A stretch of 64,000 bases of DNA from Brevibacillus fulvus. GTDB taxonomy: Bacteria; Bacillota; Bacilli; Brevibacillales; Brevibacillaceae. The DNA is taken from contig NZ_JAFBEB010000010.1 in assembly GCF_016908525.1 (NCBI RefSeq), forward strand, positions 1-64,000, in the 5' to 3' direction. The position numbers and the translations under genes were made by a program. Position 1 is the first letter of the stretch. The number at the start of each line of letters is the position of its first letter. Of the stretch, positions 17,532 through 26,445 are shown piece by piece. Under the pieces are notes generated by a model, which was given only the letters and a program-made list of their open reading frames with translations, was not told the origin of the DNA and did not search any database.

Positions 17532-18026
17532 ATGCGAGTATGGGAACGTGAAGCAGACGGGTACAGCATAGTAGGCCGCCCGACAGCCTGGCGCATACGG
17601 CAGCCGATGAAAAACGGCCAATGGCTTACGGTATTCTTCCGCAGAAAGCGAGTAAAAGGCGACACCAAGGAAGAAATAAAAGCCTGGGGTGATATTCGCT
17701 ATGTGTGGGACGTGGCCATTCACATAGGCAAGACCAAGCGCCAGGCGAACCGGTGGTATCATGGGTGGAGCCAAAAAGACCATAACAGAAGCACGGGGGA
17801 CGGGAGCCTGGCAGCGTTAAGCCAGGCCCTTGCTTATATACGAGCCTTTGTAGTGGGCTACATGGGCAAACGTGATGAATTGCAAATATATTGGTCAGAC
17901 GAAAGACGAGCCAGGGCCTACCGCTATTTACTGCGGTATCCTGGCTTTTTCATTGACAAGGACAGGCCCAACGCAATAACGGCCTGGAATCCTAGCATTT
18001 ACGAATTTACAGGCGAAAGGGGATAG
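17532..18026 (+). CDS. Hypothetical phage protein
   Basis: A 164-residue basic, Trp- and Tyr-rich protein (12 Trp) between terminase and portal. Ribosome site AAGGGGGTG. No family recognised. Its place suggests a packaging or head accessory role. No membrane segment. Confidence 0.65.
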   Translation: MRVWEREADGYSIVGRPTAWRIRQPMKNGQWLTVFFRRKRVKGDTKEEIKAWGDIRYVWDVAIHIGKTKRQANRWYHGWSQKDHNRSTGDGSLAALSQALAYIRAFVVGYMGKRDELQIYWSDERRARAYRYLLRYPGFFIDKDRPNAITAWNPSIYEFTGERG

Positions 18027-18032
18027 GCGTGA

Positions 18033-19649
18033 ATGGCCGTTATGAACACCGTACCGAAAACATTAGCGCAGCTGCACCAGGACAAGCCGGCCACGGCAGC
18101 CGATGCCCAGGCCTGGATTACGGAAAACGGCAGTTGGCTACGCAATCTATTGGACAAGCATAAACACTGGATGGAAGAAGCCCAGGTAGAAACCTTCCAG
18201 GCGGCGTATGATGGGTTTTTACAATCCATTGACGAACGGGATAGAAGCCGTGGGGATGATGTGAACAACAAGCTTCAAGTCAACTACGCCCAGCTGATTA
18301 TTGATACAGTGGTTGACTACATGCTGGGTAAGCCTATTGTATGGGCCTTTGACCCAGGGGACGAAAAAGTACCCGAAGCGCTGCTAGAAGCTTATCGAAA
18401 GGAATTACTGGCGCTGTTGCGTGGGGGAAACGCCCAGCGTGTGCTTGCGGAACAGCTGCGCCAGGGCAGTATTGCTTATTACAGTGGCATTATCGCCTGG
18501 GTGGATGAAAACGGCGAAATTGACTATGAAGAATTTCCCGTACAGGAAATCGTGCCGGTATACGATACCAGGGGACGCTTGCAGCTGGTCATTCGCTACT
18601 ACCAGGTGGAAACAATTGCAGCCGGTAGCGACCAGGCCGTAACCCGTACCAAAGTGGAACTGTACGACAGCCGGTATATTACGTACTTCTTGTCGGATGA
18701 AACGGGCCAGGGCTATACGCTTGACCAGGAAGAAGCGATAACCGGCAACCCGATTGAACACAAGGCGGGCCGTATTCCAGTAAGCATTTACGTGAACGGG
18801 ACGCCGGCCAGGTACAGCAAGCGCAACCAGCGGGCCGGTACAAGTGACCTGGGGAACGGGGTGCTTACCCTACTGGAAAACTACGCCGCCGTTATGAGTG
18901 ACAAGTCGAATACGGTAGACCGTTTGCTAGACCAGTACCTTTTGCTGGCTGGGGTGGACGTGGACGAAAACGAAGTAATCAAAATGCGGAAGGCCAGGGC
19001 GATTGCGTTAAAGAGCAAGGAAAGCAACGCCCAATTTATTGCGCCGACCCAGGACGACCAGGCGGTAGAAAATCACCTGGACAGGCTGCGGGAAACGATT
19101 CACGAAATGACGTTTACGCCGAAGCTTGCCGACCTGACCGGCGCTACGGCCACTGAAATAAAAATCAAGTACGCAAACCTGGACATTAAAGCCGGTAAAA
19201 AGGAATTGTACTTTGCGGCTTCTATCAAGCAGCTGGTAGAAATTCTAACCGACCTTCTGAACGCAAAGCGCCTGGCAGAAGCGAACGTAGAAAACGTCTA
19301 CGCCGTGCTGACTGGTGCAGCGCAGCCCCCAGGTAGCGTACCGCTGTATAACGCAGATTGGGTACTATGGACAATCAACCGTAACATGCCGCAGAACTTT
19401 AGCGAAATTGCCCAAATCGTAGCGCAGCTGGCCGGTATCGTACCTGACGAATACCTGTACGAATTGCTATGGTTTATTGACGACCCGCAGCAAGCGCTTG
19501 ACGATATGAAGCAGCAGAAGGAAGAAGCGCTAAAGGCAAACATGGACGCCCTGGGCTTTGGCGGCGAGTTTGGGCAAACCGGCAACGAAGGCGGCCAGGG
19601 CAGTAACAACGGGGACGCTGGCGGGGGAAATACCGGCGGCCAGGCGTAG
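18033..19649 (+). CDS. Portal protein (SPP1 gp6-like)
   Basis: A 538-residue portal protein that forms the ring through which DNA enters the head. Family signs: HKHWMEEAQ and VNYAQLIIDTVVDYMLGKPIVW near the N terminus, a central beta-rich wing, and the FTPKLADLTGATATEIKIKY segment around 370. The C terminus is a low-complexity Gly/Asn tail (NEGGQGSNNGDAGGGNTGG). Confidence 0.9.
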   Translation: MAVMNTVPKTLAQLHQDKPATAADAQAWITENGSWLRNLLDKHKHWMEEAQVETFQAAYDGFLQSIDERDRSRGDDVNNKLQVNYAQLIIDTVVDYMLGKPIVWAFDPGDEKVPEALLEAYRKELLALLRGGNAQRVLAEQLRQGSIAYYSGIIAWVDENGEIDYEEFPVQEIVPVYDTRGRLQLVIRYYQVETIAAGSDQAVTRTKVELYDSRYITYFLSDETGQGYTLDQEEAITGNPIEHKAGRIPVSIYVNGTPARYSKRNQRAGTSDLGNGVLTLLENYAAVMSDKSNTVDRLLDQYLLLAGVDVDENEVIKMRKARAIALKSKESNAQFIAPTQDDQAVENHLDRLRETIHEMTFTPKLADLTGATATEIKIKYANLDIKAGKKELYFAASIKQLVEILTDLLNAKRLAEANVENVYAVLTGAAQPPGSVPLYNADWVLWTINRNMPQNFSEIAQIVAQLAGIVPDEYLYELLWFIDDPQQALDDMKQQKEEALKANMDALGFGGEFGQTGNEGGQGSNNGDAGGGNTGGQA

Positions 19650-19660
19650 GGGGCTAGCGT

Positions 19661-21823
19661 ATGGCTGACAAACGACCACGCCTACCGAAAAACGAAAAGG
19701 TAGACGCCCTGGTAGCTGCCCGTATGCAACGGGAAATGGAAGGCTTCATAGACCAGTACGACAAAATCCTACTGGCCCGTGAAAAAGCCTACGCCGCCCA
19801 GTTGCTACCAATATGGCAGCGCATAGGCCGTAACATTACGGACGAACTGCGGGCTATATATAACGAAATCCAGGACGCTAACGGCGTACCTATCACCAGG
19901 CAGCCTATCAAAGCTGACAAGCTGCGAAACATGAAGCGGAATATGAAACGCCTGGCCAGTTTACAGGCGCAGCTTGTGAAGTTGATAGGAACAGAAGAAC
20001 AAGCGAAGAAGCTAAGTAATAACCTGGCGTTCACTTACGCCGATAGTTACTACTTCCATGCTTTCGGCCTGGAACAAGCTACACAGGTGGCTATCAACGT
20101 GCCAACCCTTACACCAGCCCATGTAATAGGGGCCATTATCAACCCCTGGCTGCCCGATGGTAGAACATACGGCGAAAGGTTAAGGGCCAATGCAGGATTA
20201 TTAGCTACCAAAATGGAAAACACGATAGTAGAAGCTATCGGGAATGGTTGGGACTGGAACAGAACAGCCCGCCGAATACAGGAAGTAGCCGGCGAAGGAT
20301 ATTTTAACGCTGTACGCCTGGCACGAACCGAAATGAACAGGGCGGCCAACCAGGGGGCCAGCCATTTATACATGCAAAACGCCGACATTTTGGACGGTAA
20401 GCGCTGGAACGCTACGCTGGACAGCCGCACAGCGCCGAAAGACGCCGCCAATGACGGTAAAGTCTATGACCTGGCGTATGATACACCCGAATGGCCAGGA
20501 CGGGCCGGTGAACGTATCCCTAACCATCCTAACTGCCGTTGCAAGTGGACGCCGGTAATAAGCGCCCTGGGTGTAAGCAAGCGGGAACGAATCGCCAGGG
20601 GGGACGGGGATAGCCCTACGAACTTTGGTGAACGGATTTACACACCGGCCCGCACCTATCGGGAGTATGCCCAGGAAAGGGGATTGCCTGACCTGGACGA
20701 ACGCCTGGCCAATGATAGCCCCGCCAAATATTTACGGCGTGGCGAAGATATGAGCGCATATAATGGCAAAAGTGGTATAGTCAAGATAACAACAGAAATT
20801 GCCGCAGCGAGCGCAGCTACAAACATCGTAAAGCCGCTCCCAGTAGTGGACAATAACGAGCCGCCGCCTAAGACTTGGGCCGAACAGGTGAAGGAGCACC
20901 TAGCAGCTGGGGTAAACACGGAAGCAGACATAGTAGAAGTGGGCAACCTGGTACGCCAGCAAATTGAAAAAGACCTGGAAAGTGTCATGGCTGAAATGCA
21001 GGCCGAAATTGATAAGGTAGTAAGCGAAAAGCAGTATATTGACCAGCTGATAAAAGCCGCAGAAGAACAGGTACACATAACCCGTAAAGCCGCCTTTGAC
21101 GCTATGTTTGACGAAGCGAAAGAAGCGGAAGCAGACGCCGCATACGAAAAAGCGGTAGCTGAACGGGACGCCCTGTATAAGAAGTGGCAGGAAAAGCGCC
21201 AGCTGGAACTATCCCTAAAACGAGATAAGCACCAGGCAAGGGCTGACACGGCCAGGGATGCCATAGCCCAAGTACGGCCAGTGGGGATTCCCCAGGGTTA
21301 TAAACAGCTATGGGAAAAAGGCAGCAATAAAGAAGTACAGGACGCCATAGAACGGGCCTACGCCTATCTGCCCCGTGACTGGGTAGTAGATTCTATGAAT
21401 AACCCCATGATAGGCAAGAAAGTAAAGCGGGGCTACTACAGCGGGTATAGTAATGGCCGTGGTGAAATGGCCCTAAGCGTAGACAGTAGGGACGGAATGA
21501 AACGGGTTGCTATCCATGAATTGGGCCACAGGATGGAACACCTACGGCCCGAAATACGAAAGCTGGAATACCAGTTTTACCAACGGCGCACAGCCGGCGA
21601 GAAATTGGAGTGGCTGGGCCAGGGGTACGGAAAAAAGGAAAAGGCCCGTTTTGACAACTTCCAGCATAAGTACATGGGTAAAGATTACGGGAATACGGAA
21701 AACAGCTACTATGAATTGCTAAGTATGGGCATTGAAAGCTTGTTCTATGGCAGGGAGGACGTAGACCTGACCAAAGACGTAGACTACTACAACTTTATCC
21801 TGGGGGTGCTGATAGGAAAATGA
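19661..21823 (+). CDS. MuF-type head protein with C-terminal HELGH metallopeptidase-like domain
   Basis: A 720-residue fusion. Residues ~1-310 are the SPP1 gp7/MuF head-morphogenesis domain, ending with RTEMNRAANQGASH, KRWNATLDSRTAP and the HPNCRCKWTPV signature. A long coiled coil follows (~400-530). Residues ~550-720 carry IHELGHRMEH (zinc-site HExxH near 619) and a downstream YYELLSMGIES that could give the third ligand. MuF proteins ride inside the capsid and are often fused to effector domains. The zincin may be a co-injected protease or a head maturation protease; I cannot decide. The usual Cys of the MuF RTC motif is replaced by Ala. Confidence 0.85.
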   Translation: MADKRPRLPKNEKVDALVAARMQREMEGFIDQYDKILLAREKAYAAQLLPIWQRIGRNITDELRAIYNEIQDANGVPITRQPIKADKLRNMKRNMKRLASLQAQLVKLIGTEEQAKKLSNNLAFTYADSYYFHAFGLEQATQVAINVPTLTPAHVIGAIINPWLPDGRTYGERLRANAGLLATKMENTIVEAIGNGWDWNRTARRIQEVAGEGYFNAVRLARTEMNRAANQGASHLYMQNADILDGKRWNATLDSRTAPKDAANDGKVYDLAYDTPEWPGRAGERIPNHPNCRCKWTPVISALGVSKRERIARGDGDSPTNFGERIYTPARTYREYAQERGLPDLDERLANDSPAKYLRRGEDMSAYNGKSGIVKITTEIAAASAATNIVKPLPVVDNNEPPPKTWAEQVKEHLAAGVNTEADIVEVGNLVRQQIEKDLESVMAEMQAEIDKVVSEKQYIDQLIKAAEEQVHITRKAAFDAMFDEAKEAEADAAYEKAVAERDALYKKWQEKRQLELSLKRDKHQARADTARDAIAQVRPVGIPQGYKQLWEKGSNKEVQDAIERAYAYLPRDWVVDSMNNPMIGKKVKRGYYSGYSNGRGEMALSVDSRDGMKRVAIHELGHRMEHLRPEIRKLEYQFYQRRTAGEKLEWLGQGYGKKEKARFDNFQHKYMGKDYGNTENSYYELLSMGIESLFYGREDVDLTKDVDYYNFILGVLIGK

Positions 21824-22113
21824 AGTACACAGCGAAAGGCAAATACCACGGAAGGCCTGCGGCGATTATCTGGCAGGATGGTAAGCTAATAGCCCCGACA
21901 GCTGACGACCTAAGCCTAGTCCAAATGGTTAAGGCCGAAGCTGCCGCCCAGGAAGGGCATAGTGTCGGCGTAATTGGTCAGTACACGACCACAAACCACC
22001 TGGCCGACCCACTAAGCGCCCTGGTAATCATTCAAAGCGTCATGGATAGCATAGACAGCCTGGAAGGTGACGTACCCCAGGCAGAAGAATTGCCCAAAGG
22101 AGTAATAGGGTAG
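21820..22113 (+). CDS. Hypothetical phage protein
   Basis: A 97-residue acidic protein overlapping the MuF stop by 4 bases (ATGA), so translationally coupled to it. Predicted small alpha/beta protein without recognised motif. As an immediate partner of the zincin-bearing MuF protein it could be an immunity or inhibitor protein, but this is inference from position only. Confidence 0.65.
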   Translation: MKYTAKGKYHGRPAAIIWQDGKLIAPTADDLSLVQMVKAEAAAQEGHSVGVIGQYTTTNHLADPLSALVIIQSVMDSIDSLEGDVPQAEELPKGVIG

Positions 22114-22158
22114 ATATTTAGCTGGCCACTTCCCGCCGCAAGCCCAAAGGGGACAAGA

Positions 22159-22180
22159 AAAGCCCTTCCTGGGCTTTTTT
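22159..22180 (+). terminator. Intrinsic terminator
   Basis: AAAGCCC, TTCCT, GGGCTTT followed by further T. Ends the portal-MuF block or partly attenuates it. Confidence 0.85.
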
Positions 22181-22247
22181 GCATTTAAGGGAAGGGAACA
22201 CACACGAAGGCGGGGCCGTGGGGTGGCCGGCGCTACCCAAAAACGAA

Positions 22248-22324
22248 AATAAAGCAGCCTGGAATTTAGGCAGGAAAAGCCGTTAGGGGGTGGCGGCGAA
22301 GTACTGCGCCCAGGCTGCTTTATT
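22248..22324 (+). other. Structured leader: 15-bp inverted repeat before scaffold gene
   Basis: AATAAAGCAGCCTGG (22248-22262) pairs perfectly with CCAGGCTGCTTTATT (22310-22324) across a 47-nt G-rich interior. The remaining gene-free bases between 22114 and 22425 hold the terminator above and the scaffold ribosome site (GAAAGGGGTAAAC). No open frame. It may be a long-stem regulatory RNA element or remnant. Confidence 0.6.
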
Positions 22325-22425
22325 CATATACGCCGAATGGCGGCCTACAAAAAACCGTTTACTGGTATCGAGACAAACCAGGCAGCTTACAGCCGCAGGG
22401 CTATAAACTGCGAAAGGGGTAAACC

Positions 22426-23202
22426 ATGAACGAATTGAAAAAGCTTCAAGCAGCGTATAAAGCGGGCAAATTGACGAAGGAGCAGTACACGGCCAAAGTT
22501 AAGGAATTGCTGGAAGATGGGGAAATTTCACAGGAAGAACACGACCAGGCGCAGGAATTTGACCCAGCCGGTGACGATGATAAAGCGATTTACAGCCAGG
22601 CAGACGTAGACCGTATCGTAGCACGAAAGGCTACCAGCATGGTACGTAAAGCGCTGAAAGAAGCCGGCGTAGAAATTGACGCCGACAACAAGACGCTGCT
22701 TTCAAAAGTGGCCGAATTGGTGAAGGCGGGGGAAGGCAAAAACCCTGGCGAACTGGAAAAGGAAGTGGCGCAGCTGCGTAAGCAAGTGGCCAAGCTTCCC
22801 GACCTGGAAGCAGCCAATAAGCGTCTGACTGTGGAAGCAGCCGTACTGAAAGTGGCCAACAAGTACAACCCCGTCAACCCTGCCCAGGTAGTACGAGCGC
22901 TGAACGCTGACTACGCCGACCTTTTGGAGTATGACGATGAAAGCGGCGCACTCAAAGAACAAAGCGTAGTGAAGGCTATCAAGCGTATTGCTGAAGCTGA
23001 ACCGAATTTGTTCAACAAAGCACCAGGGGAAGGTAACGGCGAAGGTGATGGGGATGGTGGCGAAGGCGGCCAAAAATCATCCTTCCAGGGGAAGCCGCCT
23101 GGTGGAACTGGCGAAGGCGGTAGCAAGCCTGGTGATAAAAACCAGGCGAAAGTAAACGCAGCGCTGGAATTGATGGGCATTAGAAAGCCCGAACAAAAAT
23201 AA
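22426..23202 (+). CDS. Capsid scaffold protein
   Basis: A 258-residue, acidic, coiled-coil-rich protein directly before the decoration and capsid genes, the standard place of a scaffold. Helical core (LEKEVAQLRKQVAKLPDLEAANKRLTVEA) about 105-150. Low-complexity Gly tail (GEGNGEGDGDGGEGGQ). C terminus MGIRKPEQK. Directs procapsid assembly and is then lost. Confidence 0.85.
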   Translation: MNELKKLQAAYKAGKLTKEQYTAKVKELLEDGEISQEEHDQAQEFDPAGDDDKAIYSQADVDRIVARKATSMVRKALKEAGVEIDADNKTLLSKVAELVKAGEGKNPGELEKEVAQLRKQVAKLPDLEAANKRLTVEAAVLKVANKYNPVNPAQVVRALNADYADLLEYDDESGALKEQSVVKAIKRIAEAEPNLFNKAPGEGNGEGDGDGGEGGQKSSFQGKPPGGTGEGGSKPGDKNQAKVNAALELMGIRKPEQK

Positions 23203-23216
23203 GGGGGTAAACCTAC

Positions 23217-23612
23217 ATGGCAGATTATCAAATCCGCAGAAAATCTACGAGCGCAGCCCGTGAAATCAAGGCTAGCGCACACTACAGCTACATCACCAAC
23301 GGTATCACGCTGGACGGTAGCAAGTTTGCAGCTGGGGAATTGGTGGTAGAAGGCCAATGCCTGGCACGTAACGCTACTACAGGCAAGTTTGAAAAAGTGC
23401 CGGCTGACGATGCAGGCGGCGTACTGAAAGCCGGTTACGATACGCCGGTAATCCTGGACGAATCCGTACAGTTTGTGCTTAAAGACGATGGTACAAACCC
23501 TGACGTAACCGTAGGCCAGGTGCTTGTGCATGGCGTTGTTTACGCTGGTATGCTGAAAAATGCTACAGACGGATTCAAGAAAGCCCTGGCTGGCGCTATC
23601 CGATTCGTATAA
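23217..23612 (+). CDS. Head decoration protein
   Basis: A 131-residue beta-rich protein between scaffold and major capsid. Pattern KFAAGELVVEGQCLARNATTGKFEKV and VLVHGVVYAGML is typical of phage head-decoration/stabilisation proteins that bind the expanded capsid. Ribosome site AAGGGGGTAAAC. Confidence 0.8.
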   Translation: MADYQIRRKSTSAAREIKASAHYSYITNGITLDGSKFAAGELVVEGQCLARNATTGKFEKVPADDAGGVLKAGYDTPVILDESVQFVLKDDGTNPDVTVGQVLVHGVVYAGMLKNATDGFKKALAGAIRFV

Positions 23613-23622
23613 AACCTGACAG

Positions 23623-23648
23623 GCCGCAGCTGCGGCTTTTTATTTTTG
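23623..23648 (+). terminator. Intrinsic terminator
   Basis: GCCGCAG/CTGCGGC stem followed by TTTTTATTTTT, between decoration and capsid genes. Confidence 0.85.
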
Positions 23649-23672
23649 ACAAAAACAAGGGGGTAAACCTTC

Positions 23673-24677
23673 ATGGCTGGATTGGCACAATATAGCGAGT
23701 ATTTCCAAAACCCAGTATTCACCGAAACTATCAGACAAGTGCCGGTAGAAGCTAAGTATATCGGCAGCCGTTTCTTACCTATCGAAGAAACATACGACAT
23801 TGACTTCAACGAATCCGTAATCACGCAGCAGGCAGATATGGCCAACATCGTAGACAGCGGGGCCGAATTGCCACTGACTGACCGTGACCCGTTGAGACGA
23901 GTAAGCGGGGAAATTGCCGACATTGGCCAGTCTTACATTGTGTCCAAGAAAGAACTGGGCGCATTGATGGACAAGGGCAACGAAGGCCGCTGCAAGATTG
24001 CCGAAAAGCAATTGCTGGGCAAAGCTGCTACGGTGAAAAAGAACATTGACGCCCGTATTGAGTGGATGCGTTGGCAAGCCCTGGGTAACGGCGTAATGTC
24101 CTATGACAAGGACGGTATCAAGTTTGGCGTGGACTTTGGGGTAACATTCAACAAGACCGCAGCCAACAAATGGGACGTATTGGGGGCAACCATCCTGGCC
24201 GACTACGAAGCCTGGGTGCAAGAGTACGTAGACAAAAACGGGCGTATTCCTGACGTGTACGTAACGTCTATTAAAGCGCTGCGTACCGTGATGAACAATG
24301 CCGATGTACGCAAGGCTATTACCGGCTTGTCTGACAAGATTATCACTATCCAGGAATTGAACGACTTCCTAACTGGCCGTCAGATGCCACGTTTTGAAGC
24401 GTTTGACGCTACGGTAACATACCGTGACGTGAACAATGACGGTGTACGCATTACCCAGCGCTTGCTTTCTGACAAGAAAGGTATTTTCCTTGTCGAAGGT
24501 AACGACATTGGCGTACAGCTGCTTGGCCCAACGGTGGAAAACCAAATGAACCCAGGCATTTTTGCCCGCACGTTCACAGAAAACCGTCCGTTGCGTGAAA
24601 TCGTGGAAGTAGTAGCGGCGTCCTTCCCGAAAGTAACGAACCCTGACCTTATCGGTATCACAAACATTCTGGCGTAG
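23673..24677 (+). CDS. Major capsid protein (HK97 fold, gpE family)
   Basis: A 334-residue protein of the phage major capsid E family. N terminus AGLAQYSEYFQNPVFTETIRQVP, then the E-loop/spine region and FEAFDATVTYRD, ending GPTVENQMNPGIFARTFTENRPLREIVEVVAASFPKVTNPDLIGI. No N-terminal pro-peptide is evident. Own ribosome site AAGGGGGTAAAC and flanking terminators imply high, separate expression. Confidence 0.93.
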   Translation: MAGLAQYSEYFQNPVFTETIRQVPVEAKYIGSRFLPIEETYDIDFNESVITQQADMANIVDSGAELPLTDRDPLRRVSGEIADIGQSYIVSKKELGALMDKGNEGRCKIAEKQLLGKAATVKKNIDARIEWMRWQALGNGVMSYDKDGIKFGVDFGVTFNKTAANKWDVLGATILADYEAWVQEYVDKNGRIPDVYVTSIKALRTVMNNADVRKAITGLSDKIITIQELNDFLTGRQMPRFEAFDATVTYRDVNNDGVRITQRLLSDKKGIFLVEGNDIGVQLLGPTVENQMNPGIFARTFTENRPLREIVEVVAASFPKVTNPDLIGITNILA

Positions 24678-24682
24678 TAAGT

Positions 24683-24705
24683 GGGGGCTAACCGGCCCCC
24701 TTTTT
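24683..24705 (+). terminator. Intrinsic terminator after capsid gene
   Basis: GGGGGC and GCCCCC around a short loop, then TTTTT. Confidence 0.8.
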
Positions 24706-24734
24706 CTATGACCACTTGAAAGGGGTAAACGAAA

Positions 24735-24908
24735 ATGGCTGATACGAAAAAAGTAAAGCTTCTTGCACCTGTTACCTTCAATGGGGCGACAGTGGAAGCC
24801 GGCGAAGAATTGGAATTGCACGAAAAGAACGCTGACAGCCTGGTAGCGGAAGGCCTGGCCGAAGAAGTAGCGGCCAAGAAGGGCAAAGCTGCGGCTTCCC
24901 AGGAATAG
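24735..24908 (+). CDS. Small phage head protein, hypothetical
   Basis: A 57-residue protein with GAAAGGGGTAAAC before ATG 24735. Sequence starts MADTKKVKLLAPVTFNG and contains a repeated helix of Ala/Glu (LVAEGLAEEVAAKK). It resembles the small N-terminal-domain-only proteins found after capsid genes (a possible Rho-N/Ig-like fragment), but I do not recognise the family. Confidence 0.7.
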   Translation: MADTKKVKLLAPVTFNGATVEAGEELELHEKNADSLVAEGLAEEVAAKKGKAAASQE

Positions 24909-24919
24909 GGGTGTAGGCT

Positions 24920-25291
24920 ATGCTGCTGACCGCTGACGAACTGACAGGCCGATTTTACCCGAAGGCAGCCAATATGGAAGCTGGGGAAGTGGACACGTAC
25001 CTACTGCGGGCTAACGCCTTTTGCCTGGGGGTAATCGGCGGCGTACCGCCGGCAGTGGACGACACGGTAAAAGCAGCCGTAGGCCTGGCCTTTGAAATCC
25101 TGGCCAAGTCCGAAACTGACCAGGTAGACCCCGTAACGGGTAACATTACACCGGCAGCGCCAGAAGGGGCGTTTGTACGCAACAAACAAGCCGACCCACT
25201 GCAAACGGTACGGGATATGCTCGCAGCCGCAAAACGGGCTTTTGACAATGCGAATACGGCCCAAGCTGAACGGGGCGTAAAATTCCTATGA
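24920..25291 (+). CDS. Head-tail connector (gp15/gp6-like adaptor)
   Basis: A 123-residue mostly helical protein in the place of the DNA-packaging adaptor after the capsid gene. It has the connector pattern LTADELTGRFYP then VDTYLLRANAFCLGVIG. It should bind under the portal ring. It overlaps the next gene by 4 bases. Confidence 0.75.
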   Translation: MLLTADELTGRFYPKAANMEAGEVDTYLLRANAFCLGVIGGVPPAVDDTVKAAVGLAFEILAKSETDQVDPVTGNITPAAPEGAFVRNKQADPLQTVRDMLAAAKRAFDNANTAQAERGVKFL

Positions 25292-25776
25292 GCCGCCGCA
25301 GCCTGGACGTACCCGACTTGAAAAAGTGGCAGCGCTGGCTTGCCAACCTTGAAAACGGCGAAGTAGAGAAGGCAAAAGACCGAATCCTACGAACCGCAGC
25401 TTTCCGCATAAGCGAATACCTGGACGACCTGACGCCAAGGCGTACCGGCGACCTGGTAAACAGCATGAAAATAGGCGGCAAAGACAACGTATTCAAGCTG
25501 GTGGTAGGGCAGACAAGCTACGTATTCGTAGGTACAGCCGTGAGTTACGCCCAGTTTGTAAATGACGGCTTTACCCAGGAGGCGGGGCGCTTTGTGCCTG
25601 GGGAATGGCGAAGCGGTACGTTTCACTATATCCCTGGACACAACGAAGGCATGGTACTGACCGGCAAAGTGATACCTGGGGCGCATATGTTCAACAAGGC
25701 TATGGACTACGTGGCCGAAGATATGCCGCAAATTGTGGAATTTGAGTTTAGAAGGCTGTATAGGCAGCTTTTCTAA
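25288..25776 (+). CDS. HK97 gp10-like minor head/tail joining protein
   Basis: A 162-residue protein with the features of HK97_gp10/tail completion family: a basic N-terminal helix, TPRRTGDLVNSMKI, then YVFVGTAVSYAQFVNDGF and a late HMFNKAMDYVAEDMPQIVE helix. Start ATG overlaps the previous stop (ATGA). Confidence 0.82.
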   Translation: MSRRSLDVPDLKKWQRWLANLENGEVEKAKDRILRTAAFRISEYLDDLTPRRTGDLVNSMKIGGKDNVFKLVVGQTSYVFVGTAVSYAQFVNDGFTQEAGRFVPGEWRSGTFHYIPGHNEGMVLTGKVIPGAHMFNKAMDYVAEDMPQIVEFEFRRLYRQLF

Positions 25777-25790
25777 GAAAGGGGTAGCCA

Positions 25791-26270
25791 ATGGCAAGTA
25801 ACTACCTGGCAGAACTTGAAGCAATACAGCGCTGGGTAAAGGCTACTGCCGGCCTTAATTCCATGCGGCTGCAAACAGCACCGCCGAAGGTAGCCCGCCC
25901 CGTAATCCTATGGGAAGCACCCAGCCGAAGTAGGGATAGGAATATAACCCGTTGGCTGTATGTGAACCAGGTTACGCAGTACGGCAAGCTGTACGCTAAC
26001 GACCTGGGCCAGCTGCTAGACTTCCAGGACAAGCTTTTCAGCGACCTGGAAGAACGGGTAGGCGTACTGCCTGTCTTTGACCAAGCGGGCCAGCAGACAG
26101 GCAAGCTTGAAGCGGTACAGCTGACCTTTAGGGAAGCAGAAGGCCTGGACGTACCCATAGAAGTACAGTACCAGGTAACATACAGCCGCACGAAGCCGGT
26201 AGTGCCACCAGCACCAACGGCAGTATACACGAAGGTAACATACCAGGAAGGGGGTAGCGCTGATGGCTAG
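25791..26270 (+). CDS. Tail completion/terminator-like protein
   Basis: A 159-residue protein between the gp10-like gene and the sheath, the usual position of the tail-terminator or neck protein. Contains RPVILWEAPSRSRDRNITRWLYVNQVTQYGKLYAND, a beta pattern of that class. Overlaps the next gene by 8 bases. Confidence 0.7.
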   Translation: MASNYLAELEAIQRWVKATAGLNSMRLQTAPPKVARPVILWEAPSRSRDRNITRWLYVNQVTQYGKLYANDLGQLLDFQDKLFSDLEERVGVLPVFDQAGQQTGKLEAVQLTFREAEGLDVPIEVQYQVTYSRTKPVVPPAPTAVYTKVTYQEGGSADG

Positions 26271-26445
26271 TAAGCCAAAGAGCGAAGCGCAGAAATTCCC
26301 AGCAGAAGAATTGATTAACGCAGCGCCCGCCGTGTTTGGGGTATCCCCCGAAATGATGGCGGGCGCTTTGCATGGGACAGCCGAAGCGTCTAAGGACGAA
26401 GCGGAAGCCCTGCTAAAACAATTTCAAGACAAGGGGGTAAAGTAA
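26263..26445 (+). CDS. Small hypothetical protein
   Basis: A 60-residue helical protein (VFGVSPEMMAGALHGTAEASKDEAEALLKQF) just before the sheath gene, with the common late ribosome site AGGGGGTAG. Similar small ORFs are frequent before sheath genes in PBSX-like phages; function unknown. Confidence 0.7.
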   Translation: MASKPKSEAQKFPAEELINAAPAVFGVSPEMMAGALHGTAEASKDEAEALLKQFQDKGVK

